A stretch of 44,959 nucleotides of DNA from Tissierellales bacterium (GCA_030146705.1 JASLBE010000051.1:1-44959), one strand, 5' to 3'. Positions 6,204 through 15,126 are shown, counted from the stretch's first letter. The notes: generated by a model not told the origin, from the letters alone. Made by a program: numbers and translations.

Positions 6204-8876
6204 TTAACTAGCCAGGCCTAGTTTAACTTCTAGGTCCCTAGCTAGGACATTTTTAAGTTTTTTAATAGTAAGGTCATCTAACTTAATAACCTCTTTTAAA
6301 TAAACTTCAGTCTTATGAGCAAGGTCAACCTCCCTAAGCTCTTTTTCCGTTTCAACACCTGCAATCATTTTTAGGGACTTCATAACATTTGAGTCTGCAA
6401 TTTTTTCATACCTTGTAGAATCCTTCTCTACAAAATAGTAGTTAATATAAGAAAGCATATAGTCTTCCTTAATCTCATCTACACTTCCACCCATAAGAGC
6501 CTCTAAAACAATTGAGATAAATCCAGCCCTATCCTTACCTTCATTACAATGAACAGCAAAAGGACCAGTATTTTCAGCCATAAACTCTAGGCCAGCCTTT
6601 AATTTTTTATGGAAGTCAGGACTAGTAAAGTCAACCCCCATATCCAAATACTTAACCTGTCCTTTTTCATAAAGGTCCTTGTAGTAAGGAGATTCAAAAC
6701 TATCTAAATTAAAGTAAGACTCAAGCTCTTCCTTAGAATCTGCCATATTAATTACAGTTTTTACCCCAACCTTTTCAATTAAGTCATTGGCATATTTGCT
6801 CCTACCAAGCTCTGGGTTTATAGGAGAAGAAGTCCTATAAAGAACACCAGGTTTAATATTTCCCATAACTATAGGCCTGAAATTAGCAAAAACTTCATCA
6901 GAAGAGTAGTCCTCCCTCTTATTAGTCCTATACTTATCTATACTCCTAATTTCATACTCTTCCTTATAGCCAGCCTTTTCGCCCATGGAAAATTCTAATT
7001 CAGTAGCCAGGTCGGCCCCATAAGTTTTAGAGAAGTCACCCATATTAATAGCCACAATAACACTATTACCATCCTTATTAGGAACAATAACCTCCTTCTT
7101 GTTATCTACATTAGAATAGGCATCACCAAAAGGAACCATAAGGCTAGTATCATTAACCCTTACCCTTAGGATATCCCCAGGTTCAAAACCTAGAGCCTTA
7201 AACCTATTAAGAGAAACATCAACAGTAATATTTCCATACTTACTAACCTCTATGACCTTACCAGAAACAGTTTTTTCAGCCTCCCTATAGTCCTTAGATA
7301 AATTTTCAATTAGACTAGAAAGCTCACTTTCAGTCATACCATTTTTAATTAAATACTTCTTTGCACCAGCTACAAGGTCTACATTAGTCAAGTCATTAGA
7401 CTTATCAACACCAGCGATTATCCTAAGCATATCCTTAATATTTTCATTTACAATAATATCATACTTTTCGCCCTTCTCCAGGTGGTAGTAGTTTTCATAA
7501 GACTTCATATAGTCATCTATAATCTCATCTACTCCCCCACCCATTAGAGAAGCCAAAAGTGCAGAGGCAAAACCAGCCCTATCCTTACCCTCATTACAGT
7601 GAACATGGTAGGGTCCTTCAATACTTGTGAAAAATTTCAGTCCCTCTGTAAGCTTTTTCCCAAAATCTTCACCAGCATAGTTTACAGAAAGACCATTTAC
7701 CTTGACATGGCCCTTATCAAGTAGGGACTTATAGTAAGGAGAATTAAAATCTTCCTTAGCCAGGTGGTTTTTAATTTCTTCATCAGTATCAGCCAGGTTT
7801 AATACTGCATTGACCTTGTTGGCTTCTAAGAACTTATCAGCATAACTAGCCCTGTTAATTTCATTATTTATAGGTGAAGAAGACCTATATAAGGCACCCC
7901 TTCCTAGTTTACCCATTTGAATTTCCCTAAAGTTGGCAAAAGATTCATCAGAAGAATAGTCTGACCTATTATTTGTCCTATCTAGTTGGTTCATCTCATA
8001 AAGAGCTAGGGCACCAGCCTTAGTATTAAGACTTATAGTAAGCTCATCCCCAACTTCAAGCTTAGAAAGCTCATTAAACTTTCCATAGTTTATACAAATT
8101 GCAATATTTTTATGGCCCTCGTAGGCCCTAATCATATATTCGCCACGGTCTACATAATAGTTGTCTAAAAATGGAATGTTTTCTAGCTTAAAGCCATTAC
8201 TAGCAACTACATCGAAAGTATCACCAAATTCAAATCCATACTTGTTCATAAAATCATCAATAGTAATATCTAAACTTCCATGACCATATTTTTCTATTTC
8301 AGCAATTTTGCCAGTAACAGTTTGTTTCTCTGAACCAGGAAGCTCCTTATTTAAAAACTCACTTAGGTTTTGTAGAATTTTTAGGAGTTCAACCTCTCTT
8401 AAATTTTTACTAGCATTAATATAGCCTAGGTTGTCCCCAACAATGATCTTGTTTTCATAGGCAAAACTTAAAGACTCCAGGTAGGCCTCTTGGATTTTTT
8501 CATAGTCTTTAACACTTTCTAGGTCTTTTCCAGCCAAGGTGTTAATGTCTAAAGATTTAATATAGGCCAAGACCATATTGGAAATTTCACCTCGGTTAAT
8601 AGACTTTTCTAGGTCTTCACCTGTTGCTATAATATTTTTTTCTAGGGCCCACTTAGAAACATTATCCCTAGTTGGGTCATTATTGTCTAAAAGATAGATA
8701 GACTTTAGTGCTTGATACTTAGTCACACTATTGTTAATATCAATATCTTTTTCTATAATGCCCCTGTCCTTACTAAACTCAACAGCATCATCATACCAAG
8801 CCTTAGCAAATATTCCACCATTATTGGCCAAGATTAAACTTGAAACTAAGGCTATGGATAAAATTCTTTTTTTCAT
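6204..8876 (-). CDS. Secreted SLH-like protein with two tandem tyrosine-phosphatase modules
   Basis: An 890-residue protein with a signal peptide (MKKRILSIALVSSLILANNG..., likely cleaved after AKA at 26). Next come about 150 residues of degenerate S-layer-homology repeats (WYDDAVEFSKDRGII is the clearest), then two similar modules. Each module starts with a small beta-rich segment (Val187 and Val537) and ends in a phosphatase domain with the CX5R signature HCNEGKDRAGF: Cys427/Arg433 and Cys777/Arg783. Both landmarks are offset by exactly 350 residues, a clear internal duplication. The catalytic domains resemble the PTP-like/Y_phosphatase3 group (bacterial PtpB-like proteins), some of which act on phosphotyrosine, phosphoinositides or inositol phosphates; the substrate here is unknown. 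Location is probably the cell surface, non-covalently bound to wall polymer. AAGGGG precedes ATG 8876. A promoter (TTGAAA at 8938-8943, TAAACT at 8916-8921, minus strand) lies upstream. Confidence 0.85.
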   Translation of the reverse strand: MKKRILSIALVSSLILANNGGIFAKAWYDDAVEFSKDRGIIEKDIDINNSVTKYQALKSIYLLDNNDPTRDNVSKWALEKNIIATGEDLEKSINRGEISNMVLAYIKSLDINTLAGKDLESVKDYEKIQEAYLESLSFAYENKIIVGDNLGYINASKNLREVELLKILQNLSEFLNKELPGSEKQTVTGKIAEIEKYGHGSLDITIDDFMNKYGFEFGDTFDVVASNGFKLENIPFLDNYYVDRGEYMIRAYEGHKNIAICINYGKFNELSKLEVGDELTISLNTKAGALALYEMNQLDRTNNRSDYSSDESFANFREIQMGKLGRGALYRSSSPINNEINRASYADKFLEANKVNAVLNLADTDEEIKNHLAKEDFNSPYYKSLLDKGHVKVNGLSVNYAGEDFGKKLTEGLKFFTSIEGPYHVHCNEGKDRAGFASALLASLMGGGVDEIIDDYMKSYENYYHLEKGEKYDIIVNENIKDMLRIIAGVDKSNDLTNVDLVAGAKKYLIKNGMTESELSSLIENLSKDYREAEKTVSGKVIEVSKYGNITVDVSLNRFKALGFEPGDILRVRVNDTSLMVPFGDAYSNVDNKKEVIVPNKDGNSVIVAINMGDFSKTYGADLATELEFSMGEKAGYKEEYEIRSIDKYRTNKREDYSSDEVFANFRPIVMGNIKPGVLYRTSSPINPELGRSKYANDLIEKVGVKTVINMADSKEELESYFNLDSFESPYYKDLYEKGQVKYLDMGVDFTSPDFHKKLKAGLEFMAENTGPFAVHCNEGKDRAGFISIVLEALMGGSVDEIKEDYMLSYINYYFVEKDSTRYEKIADSNVMKSLKMIAGVETEKELREVDLAHKTEVYLKEVIKLDDLTIKKLKNVLARDLEVKLGLAS

Positions 8877-8915
8877 AACAATCCCCTTTCATTTAAAACT
8901 ACTAAAACTATATTT

Positions 8916-8943
8916 AGTTTATCATGTAAATAAGGATTTTCAA
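8916..8943 (-). promoter_or_regulatory. Promoter of the SLH-phosphatase gene
   Basis: On the minus strand, -35 TTGAAA (8938-8943) and -10 TAAACT (8916-8921, preceded by TGA) are 16 bases apart, about 40 bases upstream of the start codon. Confidence 0.5.
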
Positions 8944-8999
8944 ACAATTATTAAGAATTTAAAAGAAGTATGAAAGAAATAGTTTATAAAATATATAAA

Positions 9000-9008
9000 T
9001 GGTATAAT
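9000..9008 (+). promoter_or_regulatory. Extended -10 promoter element of proC
   Basis: TGGTATAAT at 9000-9008, 34 bases before the proC start. The -35 region is AT-rich without a clear TTGACA. Confidence 0.6.
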
Positions 9009-9041
9009 ATATTTATAATTATTTATGAAAGAAGGAATAGT

Positions 9042-9836
9042 ATGAAGATAGGATTTATTGGATGTGGAAATATGGCCACAGCAATTATAGGTGGGCTTGT
9101 TAATTCTAAGGTTTTTAAACCACAAGAAATAATTGCTTCAAATAGGTCGAGGGGGAAGTTAGACGAAATAGTAGAAACTTATGGTATAAATACTAGCTTG
9201 GATAATAAGGAGGTAGCCAGGAGGTCAGAAATTATAGTCCTGTCAGTTAAACCACAATTTTATCTAGGGGTAATGGAAGAAATTAGGGGAGTTATAGATG
9301 GAGAAAAAATAATAATAACTATTGCTCCTGGCTTTAGCTTAGAAAAATTGGAAAGCTTACTAGGTGATGATGTAAAAATAGTTAGGACTATGCCTAATAC
9401 TCCAGCTATGGTAGGTGAAGGTATGACTGCTATGTGCCTTAATAAAAACATTACTAAAGAAGAGGGAAATAAAATAAAGGAAATTTTAAGTAGTTTTGGT
9501 AGGGCTGAGATAGTACCAGAATATATGATGGATGCAGTTGTAGCTGTAAGTGGAAGCTCTCCAGCTTATGTTTTCCTTTTAATAGAAGCTATGGCAGATG
9601 CAGCGGTTTTAGGAGGAATGTCTAGGGACCAGGCCTATACTTTTGCAGCCCAAGCAGTTTATGGCAGTGCAAAGATGGTTCTAGATACAAAGACCCATCC
9701 AGGTGAATTAAAAGATATGGTATGCTCTCCAGCTGGAACGACAATAGAGGCGGTTAAGGTATTGGAAGAAAAAGGTTTTAGGTCTAGTATTATAGAGGCT
9801 ATGATAGCCTGTAGTGAAAAATCTAAAAATATGTAA
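9042..9836 (+). CDS. proC: Pyrroline-5-carboxylate reductase
   Basis: A 264-residue enzyme that reduces 1-pyrroline-5-carboxylate to proline with NAD(P)H, the last step of proline synthesis; it is cytoplasmic. The N-terminus carries the Rossmann dinucleotide loop GFIGCGNMATAIIGG (about residues 3-17). VRTMPNTPAMVGEGM (about 113-127) and the C-terminal signature region (VSGSSPAYVFLLIEAMADAAV, KDMVCSPAGTTIEA) are family hallmarks. ATG 9042 is chosen over an upstream in-frame start at 8970 because alignment to the family begins at MKIGFIG and GAAGGA at 9030-9035 precedes it. Size is normal. It stands alone, with its own promoter and terminator. Confidence 0.96.
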   Translation: MKIGFIGCGNMATAIIGGLVNSKVFKPQEIIASNRSRGKLDEIVETYGINTSLDNKEVARRSEIIVLSVKPQFYLGVMEEIRGVIDGEKIIITIAPGFSLEKLESLLGDDVKIVRTMPNTPAMVGEGMTAMCLNKNITKEEGNKIKEILSSFGRAEIVPEYMMDAVVAVSGSSPAYVFLLIEAMADAAVLGGMSRDQAYTFAAQAVYGSAKMVLDTKTHPGELKDMVCSPAGTTIEAVKVLEEKGFRSSIIEAMIACSEKSKNM

Positions 9837-9841
9837 AATAA

Positions 9842-9873
9842 AGACTCTTAATGAACTTCGTTAAGAGTTTTAT
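9842..9873 (+). terminator. Terminator of proC
   Basis: ACTCTTAA (9844-9851) pairs with TTAAGAGT (9861-9868), followed by a T-rich stretch, just after the proC stop. Confidence 0.75.
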
Positions 9874-9956
9874 TATAAGTAAAGCTAGTATTTAAGCTAT
9901 AAATAATATATAATTTAAGGAATGAAAATCTAGATTATTTTTACTTTACTAGGATA

Positions 9957-9965
9957 TGGTATAAT
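9957..9965 (+). promoter_or_regulatory. Extended -10 promoter of the tsa operon
   Basis: TGGTATAAT at 9957-9965, 25 bases upstream of the tsaE start codon. Confidence 0.6.
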
Positions 9966-9989
9966 ATTTATGGTTAAAAGGGTGATAAT

Positions 9990-10445
9990 ATGTATAAAAT
10001 AGAATTAAAGGGGCTAGAGGCTACTAAGGATTTTGGAATTAAGCTAGGTTCTCTTTTAAGTGCTGGAGATATACTTTGCTTAAATGGAGACCTAGGTGCA
10101 GGTAAGACAACAATGACAAAATCTATAGGTCTTGGTCTAGGTGTTGAGGACTATATAACTAGTCCTACTTTTGCACTTATAAATGAATATAGGGGAAGGT
10201 TTCCAGTCTATCATTTTGATGTTTATAGGCTAGAGGGTGTAGATGATTTATTTGACCTAGGCTTTGATGAATATTTTTTTGGTGGTGGAGTGTGTATTAT
10301 AGAATGGGCTGAAAAAATAAGTGACCTAATACCAGAAGATAGGATTGTAATAGATATAAAGAAGGGTCAGGACTTAGATGAAAGGCTGGTTTCTATTTAT
10401 GGTAGGGGCAGGTCTTATGAAAAGATAGTTAAGGAGTTGGAATAG
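9990..10445 (+). CDS. tsaE: tRNA t6A biosynthesis ATPase TsaE
   Basis: A 151-residue P-loop protein with Walker A GDLGAGKTT (about residues 32-40), the TSPTFALINEY switch segment and the YHFDVYRL and IIEWAEKI motifs of the TsaE (YjeE) family. TsaE binds the TsaB-TsaD heterodimer and hydrolyses ATP to reset the complex that transfers threonylcarbamoyl to A37 of ANN-decoding tRNAs. It heads a tight cluster with tsaB, rimI and tsaD, the classic bacterial arrangement. Its stop TAG abuts the GTG start of tsaB with no gap. The L-threonylcarbamoyl-AMP synthase TsaC is not in the window. Confidence 0.95.
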   Translation: MYKIELKGLEATKDFGIKLGSLLSAGDILCLNGDLGAGKTTMTKSIGLGLGVEDYITSPTFALINEYRGRFPVYHFDVYRLEGVDDLFDLGFDEYFFGGGVCIIEWAEKISDLIPEDRIVIDIKKGQDLDERLVSIYGRGRSYEKIVKELE

Positions 10446-11159
10446 GTGAAAGTTTTAGCATTAGATACATCAACTTTAATGTCCACTTGTGCGGTTGTTG
10501 AAGACGGTAGGTTAATTGGGGAATATTCTTTAAGTAGGGATATGAGTCATTCTGAGAGATTGGTTCCAATGATTAAAGAAGTCCTAGCTGAGCTGGATAT
10601 TAAAATTGAAGAAATAGACTTATATGGGGTTGCAACTGGACCAGGTTCTTTTACAGGGCTTAGGATAGGGGTTGCTACAATTAAGGGCTTTGCCCATGTT
10701 TTTAACAAGCCAGTTGTTGGAGTTTCCACCCTAGAGGCCTTGGCCTACAATATACCTTATGGAGGGGTAGTTGTTCCTATGCTAGATGCTAGGAGAAATA
10801 GGGTATATTCTGGAATTTATGGTTTTGAAAATGGAGAGTTTAAAAATATTTTAGGGCCAAGGGCCATAGATATAGATGATTATTTAGGAGAGCTTTCTAA
10901 GTATAATGAAGTTTATATAACTGGGCAAGCTGGTGATGTTTATAGGGATAAGATAGCCAAGAGGCTAGGAGATAGGGCTAGGTTTGCCAAAATTGGACAA
11001 AATAATTGCAGGGCAGTTACGGTTGCAGAACTTGCAATAGAAAGCTACAAGAGGGGAGAACTTGATGATTTTTATACTTTAGTACCTGAGTATTTAAGGG
11101 TTTCCCAGGCTGAAAGACAAAAAAAAGAAGGGACTTGTAAGAATGGAAGTTCAAATTAG
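10446..11159 (+). CDS. tsaB: tRNA t6A biosynthesis protein TsaB
   Basis: A 237-residue ASKHA-fold protein. LALDTS at the N-terminus, SHSERLVPMI and GVATGPGSFTGLRIGVATIKG (about residues 59-79) are the conserved TsaB (YeaZ) features. It has no catalytic site of its own; it scaffolds TsaD. The start is GTG 10446, directly after the tsaE stop, so translation is probably coupled. Its last 17 bases overlap rimI. Confidence 0.95.
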   Translation: MKVLALDTSTLMSTCAVVEDGRLIGEYSLSRDMSHSERLVPMIKEVLAELDIKIEEIDLYGVATGPGSFTGLRIGVATIKGFAHVFNKPVVGVSTLEALAYNIPYGGVVVPMLDARRNRVYSGIYGFENGEFKNILGPRAIDIDDYLGELSKYNEVYITGQAGDVYRDKIAKRLGDRARFAKIGQNNCRAVTVAELAIESYKRGELDDFYTLVPEYLRVSQAERQKKEGTCKNGSSN

Positions 11160-11595
11160 GCCTATTAGGGAGGAGGACCTAGAAGAAATATTAGAACTTG
11201 AAAGTCTATGCTTCGCCACTCCCTGGTCTAAGGATTCTTTTTTATTTGAGATAAAGGCCAACCCAGTAAGTAGGTATCTTGTGGCTCTTATTAATGAAAG
11301 GCTAGTAGGTTATGCTGGGATTTGGTGCGTAATAGATGAATCTCATGTTACAAATATATGTGTCCACCCAGACTTTAGGGGGATGGATATTGGACGGACC
11401 TTGTTTGCTAGTATATTTAAATTATCTGAGGACTTAGGTATGTCGGCTATGACTCTTGAGGTTAGGAAATCTAATCTTGTGGCCAGGAACTTATATTCAA
11501 GCTTTGGTTTTAAGGATGTTGGGATAAGGCCTAAGTACTACCAAGATAATGGTGAAGATGCTATTATAATGCTGAGAAATTTTAAGGATGTGTAA
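11143..11595 (+). CDS. rimI: Ribosomal protein S18 alanine N-acetyltransferase RimI
   Basis: A 150-residue GNAT acetyltransferase. The N-terminus IRPIREEDLEEILELESLCF and CFATPWSKDSF are typical of RimI. The acetyl-CoA site is HPDFRGMDIGRTL (about residues 76-88) with VRKSNLVARNLYSSFGF further on. RimI acetylates the N-terminal alanine of ribosomal protein S18 in E. coli; in Firmicutes the substrate range may be wider. It overlaps tsaB by 17 bases and lies directly before tsaD, the usual position in this cluster. GNAT enzymes share a fold, so the exact substrate rests on gene context. Confidence 0.9.
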   Translation: MEVQIRPIREEDLEEILELESLCFATPWSKDSFLFEIKANPVSRYLVALINERLVGYAGIWCVIDESHVTNICVHPDFRGMDIGRTLFASIFKLSEDLGMSAMTLEVRKSNLVARNLYSSFGFKDVGIRPKYYQDNGEDAIIMLRNFKDV

Positions 11596-11599
11596 GAAA

Positions 11600-12601
11600 A
11601 TGTTAACATTGGCTATAGAAAGTTCCTGCGATGAAACTTCATGCGCAGTTATAAAAGATGGAAGGGATATATTATCTAATATAATTTCATCTCAAATAGA
11701 AATCCATAAGGAATATGGTGGGGTGGTTCCTGAGATTGCTTCTAGGAAGCATATTGAAAATATAAACCAAATTATCCAAGAGGCCCTTGATGAAGCAGGG
11801 GTTAGTTTTAAGGATATAGATATTGTTGGAGTAACAAGGGGGCCAGGCCTTGTTGGTGCACTTTTAATAGGCATATCCAGTGCAAAGGCCATAGCCTATG
11901 CTCTTAACAAGCCTCTTATAGGTGTTAACCATATAGAGGGGCATGTGTGTGCTAATTATATTGAACATAAGGATTTAGAGCCACCTTTTGTATGCTTAAT
12001 TGTTTCAGGAGGCCATAGTTATCTTGTCCATGTTAAGGATTATGTTGACTATGAACTTATAGGTCAAACAAGGGATGATGCAGCTGGAGAAGCTTTTGAC
12101 AAGGTGGCTAGGGCTTTAGACCTGCCATATCCTGGAGGACCACATATTGATAGGCTAAGTAAAATAGGCAACAAAAAAGCCATAGATTTTCCAAGGGTTA
12201 TGCTGGAGAAAGATTCTTATGATTTTAGTTTTTCAGGGCTTAAGACAGCTGTTTTAAACTATTTAAACAGTATGGACCAAAAGGGAGAAAAAATAGTTGT
12301 AGAGGATGTTGCAGCTAGTTTCCAAGAAGCAATTTTAGATGTTTTGGTTGAAAAATCTTTTAGGCTGGCCAAGGAAAAGGGTTTAAATAAGATTGTAATG
12401 GCTGGTGGAGTTGCTTCTAATTCAGGCCTTAGGGAAAGAATGTTTGCTAGGGGAGCAGAAGATGGTGTGGAAATTTACCACCCTTCAAAGGTTTTATGTA
12501 CAGATAATGCTGCTATGATTGGATCTGCTGCATATTTTAACTATATAAAGGGACAAAAATCAGACCTAGGTTTAAGGGTTGACCCTAATCTAGGCTTATA
12601 A
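11600..12601 (+). CDS. tsaD: tRNA N6-adenosine threonylcarbamoyltransferase TsaD
   Basis: A 333-residue catalytic subunit of t6A synthesis. With the start at ATG 11600, the metal-binding HIEGH motif falls at His111 and His115, the same numbering as E. coli TsaD. IESSCDETSCAV (about 6-17), GVTRGPGLVGALLIG and SGGHSYLV are further hallmarks. An in-frame ATG at 11588, inside the end of rimI, is possible but would add four residues and lacks a ribosome-binding site at good distance. It is the last gene of the cluster, with a terminator directly after the stop. Confidence 0.95.
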   Translation: MLTLAIESSCDETSCAVIKDGRDILSNIISSQIEIHKEYGGVVPEIASRKHIENINQIIQEALDEAGVSFKDIDIVGVTRGPGLVGALLIGISSAKAIAYALNKPLIGVNHIEGHVCANYIEHKDLEPPFVCLIVSGGHSYLVHVKDYVDYELIGQTRDDAAGEAFDKVARALDLPYPGGPHIDRLSKIGNKKAIDFPRVMLEKDSYDFSFSGLKTAVLNYLNSMDQKGEKIVVEDVAASFQEAILDVLVEKSFRLAKEKGLNKIVMAGGVASNSGLRERMFARGAEDGVEIYHPSKVLCTDNAAMIGSAAYFNYIKGQKSDLGLRVDPNLGL

Positions 12602-12629
12602 AAAAAGAGACTTCCAGTCTCTTTTTTTA
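12601..12629 (+). terminator. Terminator of the tsa operon
   Basis: AGAGACT (12606-12612) and AGTCTCT (12616-12622) form a stem with TCC loop, flanked by A6 on the left and T7 on the right, starting at the tsaD stop. Confidence 0.9.
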
Positions 12630-12910
12630 TTTGAAAATATTTATTTTTCTAAGTATAATCCTAGTAAGTTAAATTGAAAGAAATTTCATAGTAAACTAAC
12701 TATACAATTAACTGAAAAATATAAAACTTTTCTAGCTAAGTAGCTAACTGGACTAGGAAAATAATAGCAAGACTTATCCACATATTAAGACTTAACCAGG
12801 ATAAAAATATGTGGATAATGTGGAAAAACCCCTATAAAACCTAGTAAACCAGGCTATAACTGGGGATAAAACTGTGGGTAATGTGTATAACCTCCCAAAA
12901 AAACTGGAAA
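12630..12910. promoter_or_regulatory. Gene-free region with a DnaA-box cluster
   Basis: About 280 bases between two convergent genes, with no ORF of note. From 12774 to 12890 there are six matches to the DnaA box TTATNCACA. Perfect ones are at 12774-12782 (plus, TTATCCACA), 12810-12818 (minus) and 12882-12890 (minus, TTATACACA). One-mismatch ones are at 12819-12827, 12861-12869 and 12873-12881 (all minus). Five of six face the same way. Known functions of such clusters away from oriC are DnaA titration (datA in E. coli, DnaA-box clusters in Bacillus) or gene control. No dnaA, dnaN or AT-rich unwinding element is visible, so an origin is not claimed. Confidence 0.7.
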
Positions 12911-14815
12911 CTATAAATCAGAGTAGTCCATCCATTTTTCATATAATGCATCTAAGATTTTAACTTTTTCTTCCCTTTGCCTAGTAAGGTCTAAAACCTT
13001 TTCAGTATCAGAATATATTTCATTATTGGATAAAATATCATCAATATCCTCCAGGTCTAATTCTAATTTATGGATTTCTTGCTCTAAGCTTTTAACTTCT
13101 TTTTTAAGTTTTTTCTCCTCTTTTAAAATGCTACGCTCCTTTTTCTTTTCCATTTGGATTTGAGTCTTGGTTTTGCCAGTTTTTTCACTAGGCTTATTTT
13201 TAGCCTCATTAATTTTTTCCATATAATAATTGTAGTTTCCCAAATACTGGACAATACCATCCTCAGTCATTACAAAAATCTTATCTACAACCCGGTTTAA
13301 AAAATACCTGTCATGGGAGATTACAAAAACTGTACCCTCATAATTAATTAAAGCATCTTCTAAAACCTCTTTAGAGTCAATATCAAGGTGGTTAGTAGGC
13401 TCATCCATTAGGAGGAAGTTATCCTCAGACATAATTATTTTTAAGATTGAAAGCCTCCCCTTTTCACCACCAGAAAGGTCCTTGATTTCTTTAAATACAT
13501 CATCTCCAAGAAACATAAACTGAGATAGGATACTTCTTATTTCAGTGTGGGTAAGGTTTGGATTATCATCCCAAATTTCATCAATAATAGTCTTGTCTAA
13601 ATTAAGGTCAGACATCTCCTGGTCAAAATAACCTAGGTTAACATGGTGGCCAATATTTACCTCGCCCTCATATTCACTTATCTTATTTAGGATAATTTTA
13701 AAAAGCGTTGACTTTCCAACCCCATTGGGTCCAATAAGTCCAATCCTATCCCCCTTATAGATATTGAAATTTATATTTTTAAAAAGCTCCCTATCTCCAA
13801 AACTTTTAGCCAGGTCAACAACCTCCAGGACATCATTACCAGATTCTACCTTGGGCTTAAAGGTAAACCTTATTTGCCCTTGGTCTACGTGTTTTTCCAT
13901 TACCTCCATCTTATCTAGGAGTTTTTGCCTAGACTTAGCCAGCCTATTGTATCTTTCTCCACCATACCTTTTATATTGGTCGATAATTTTCTTTTGCTTT
14001 TCAATCTCTTGCTGGTTTTCCTCATAATGTTTTTTGTAGATTTCAATATTCTCCTTACGACGCCTAATAAAGTCTGTATAATTAGTCCTATACTCCTTTA
14101 GTCCCTGGTTTTCAAGGTGGAAAATTTTATTTACAACCATATCTAAAAAATACCTATCATGGGAAATTACAAGAGTTGCCCCAGTATAGTCCTGGATAAA
14201 CTTGGCCAGCCAATCAATAGCTTCAATATCCAAATGGTTGGTAGGCTCATCTAGAAGCAGGATATCTGGCCTTTCAAGGAGCAACTTAGCCAGGGAGACC
14301 CTTGACTTTTGCCCACCTGACAAAATATTTATTTTTTTACTAAAATCTTCCTCTAAAAATCCTAGACCAATTAAGGTCCCCCTAATATTAGATTCATAAC
14401 CGTAACCATTTAGCTCGGAAAATTTTTCACTTAAGGAGCTATAATTAGCCATTAGGCTCTCTAGTTTATCTTCATTACCTGCATTTTCAGATATTTTTAC
14501 CTCTAGGGACCTAAGTTCTTTTTCCATATTAATTAAGTCCTTAAAAACCGTTAGGCATTCTTCAAAAATTGTCTTTTCACTATCTATATTAATATGTTGT
14601 TCCAAATAGCCAAGCTTCATACCATTCCTAATATAGAGGTCCCCCTTATCAAAAAAAAGGTTTTTAGAGATTATGTTAAACAAGCTGGTTTTACCAGAAC
14701 CATTTAAACCAACAATACCTATTTTATCTCCAGACTCTACATTGAAATTTATATCTTTTAAAATTATTTTTGTACCATATGATTTTTCTATATTCTTACA
14801 CGTTAAAACTACCAT
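12911..14815 (-). CDS. ABC-F family ATPase (YdiF/Uup-like)
   Basis: A 634-residue protein with two ABC ATPase domains and no membrane segments. Domain 1 has Walker A GLNGSGKTS (about residues 35-43), signature LSGGQKSRVSLAKLL and Walker B ILLLDEPTNHLD. A charged linker of about 80 residues (the ABC-F P-site tRNA interaction motif) follows. Domain 2 has GPNGVGKST, LSGGEKGRLS and LLMDEPTNHLD. The C-terminal 90 residues are a Lys/Glu-rich coiled coil, as in YdiF and Uup. ABC-F proteins act on ribosomes stalled or blocked at the exit site; some give antibiotic resistance, others are housekeeping. This looks housekeeping by length and C-terminus, but resistance cannot be excluded. AGGAGGG precedes ATG 14815. 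It is transcribed towards tsaD, single gene. Confidence 0.92.
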   Translation of the reverse strand: MVVLTCKNIEKSYGTKIILKDINFNVESGDKIGIVGLNGSGKTSLFNIISKNLFFDKGDLYIRNGMKLGYLEQHINIDSEKTIFEECLTVFKDLINMEKELRSLEVKISENAGNEDKLESLMANYSSLSEKFSELNGYGYESNIRGTLIGLGFLEEDFSKKINILSGGQKSRVSLAKLLLERPDILLLDEPTNHLDIEAIDWLAKFIQDYTGATLVISHDRYFLDMVVNKIFHLENQGLKEYRTNYTDFIRRRKENIEIYKKHYEENQQEIEKQKKIIDQYKRYGGERYNRLAKSRQKLLDKMEVMEKHVDQGQIRFTFKPKVESGNDVLEVVDLAKSFGDRELFKNINFNIYKGDRIGLIGPNGVGKSTLFKIILNKISEYEGEVNIGHHVNLGYFDQEMSDLNLDKTIIDEIWDDNPNLTHTEIRSILSQFMFLGDDVFKEIKDLSGGEKGRLSILKIIMSEDNFLLMDEPTNHLDIDSKEVLEDALINYEGTVFVISHDRYFLNRVVDKIFVMTEDGIVQYLGNYNYYMEKINEAKNKPSEKTGKTKTQIQMEKKKERSILKEEKKLKKEVKSLEQEIHKLELDLEDIDDILSNNEIYSDTEKVLDLTRQREEKVKILDALYEKWMDYSDL

Positions 14816-15084
14816 AACACCCTCCTATTATTATTCTGATTATATCAAATAAAATAATATAAATAAAAGACATATATTATATATAATGGAAACAATTAAA
14901 AAAGCTTAAAAATAAATATAAAACTCAAGGAAAAGTAAAAATAAAAGTATAATTGTTAAAAAATAATTAATCTTTTTAATATAAGGCAAAGACTTGTTGA
15001 CTATAAATTTTATAGATGTATAATTAAAATGACGATAAGAAAAACTTTAGATTTATTTAACAATATTTAGAAAAATTAGACTAT

Positions 15085-15104
15085 TCCATTTATTTGTAAA
15101 TGGA
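15085..15104. repeat. Inverted repeat upstream of the rex promoter
   Basis: TCCATTTA (15085-15092) is the exact reverse complement of TAAATGGA (15097-15104), separated by four bases and lying 22 bases upstream of the rex -35. It could be an operator for an unknown regulator; it has no T tail to be a terminator. Confidence 0.45.
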
Positions 15105-15126
15105 TATATCTTTGTGCAACATAAGA

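Noticed and set aside
12630..12910. Chromosomal origin
   Set aside because: DnaA boxes are present but there is no dnaA, dnaN or AT-rich unwinding region.
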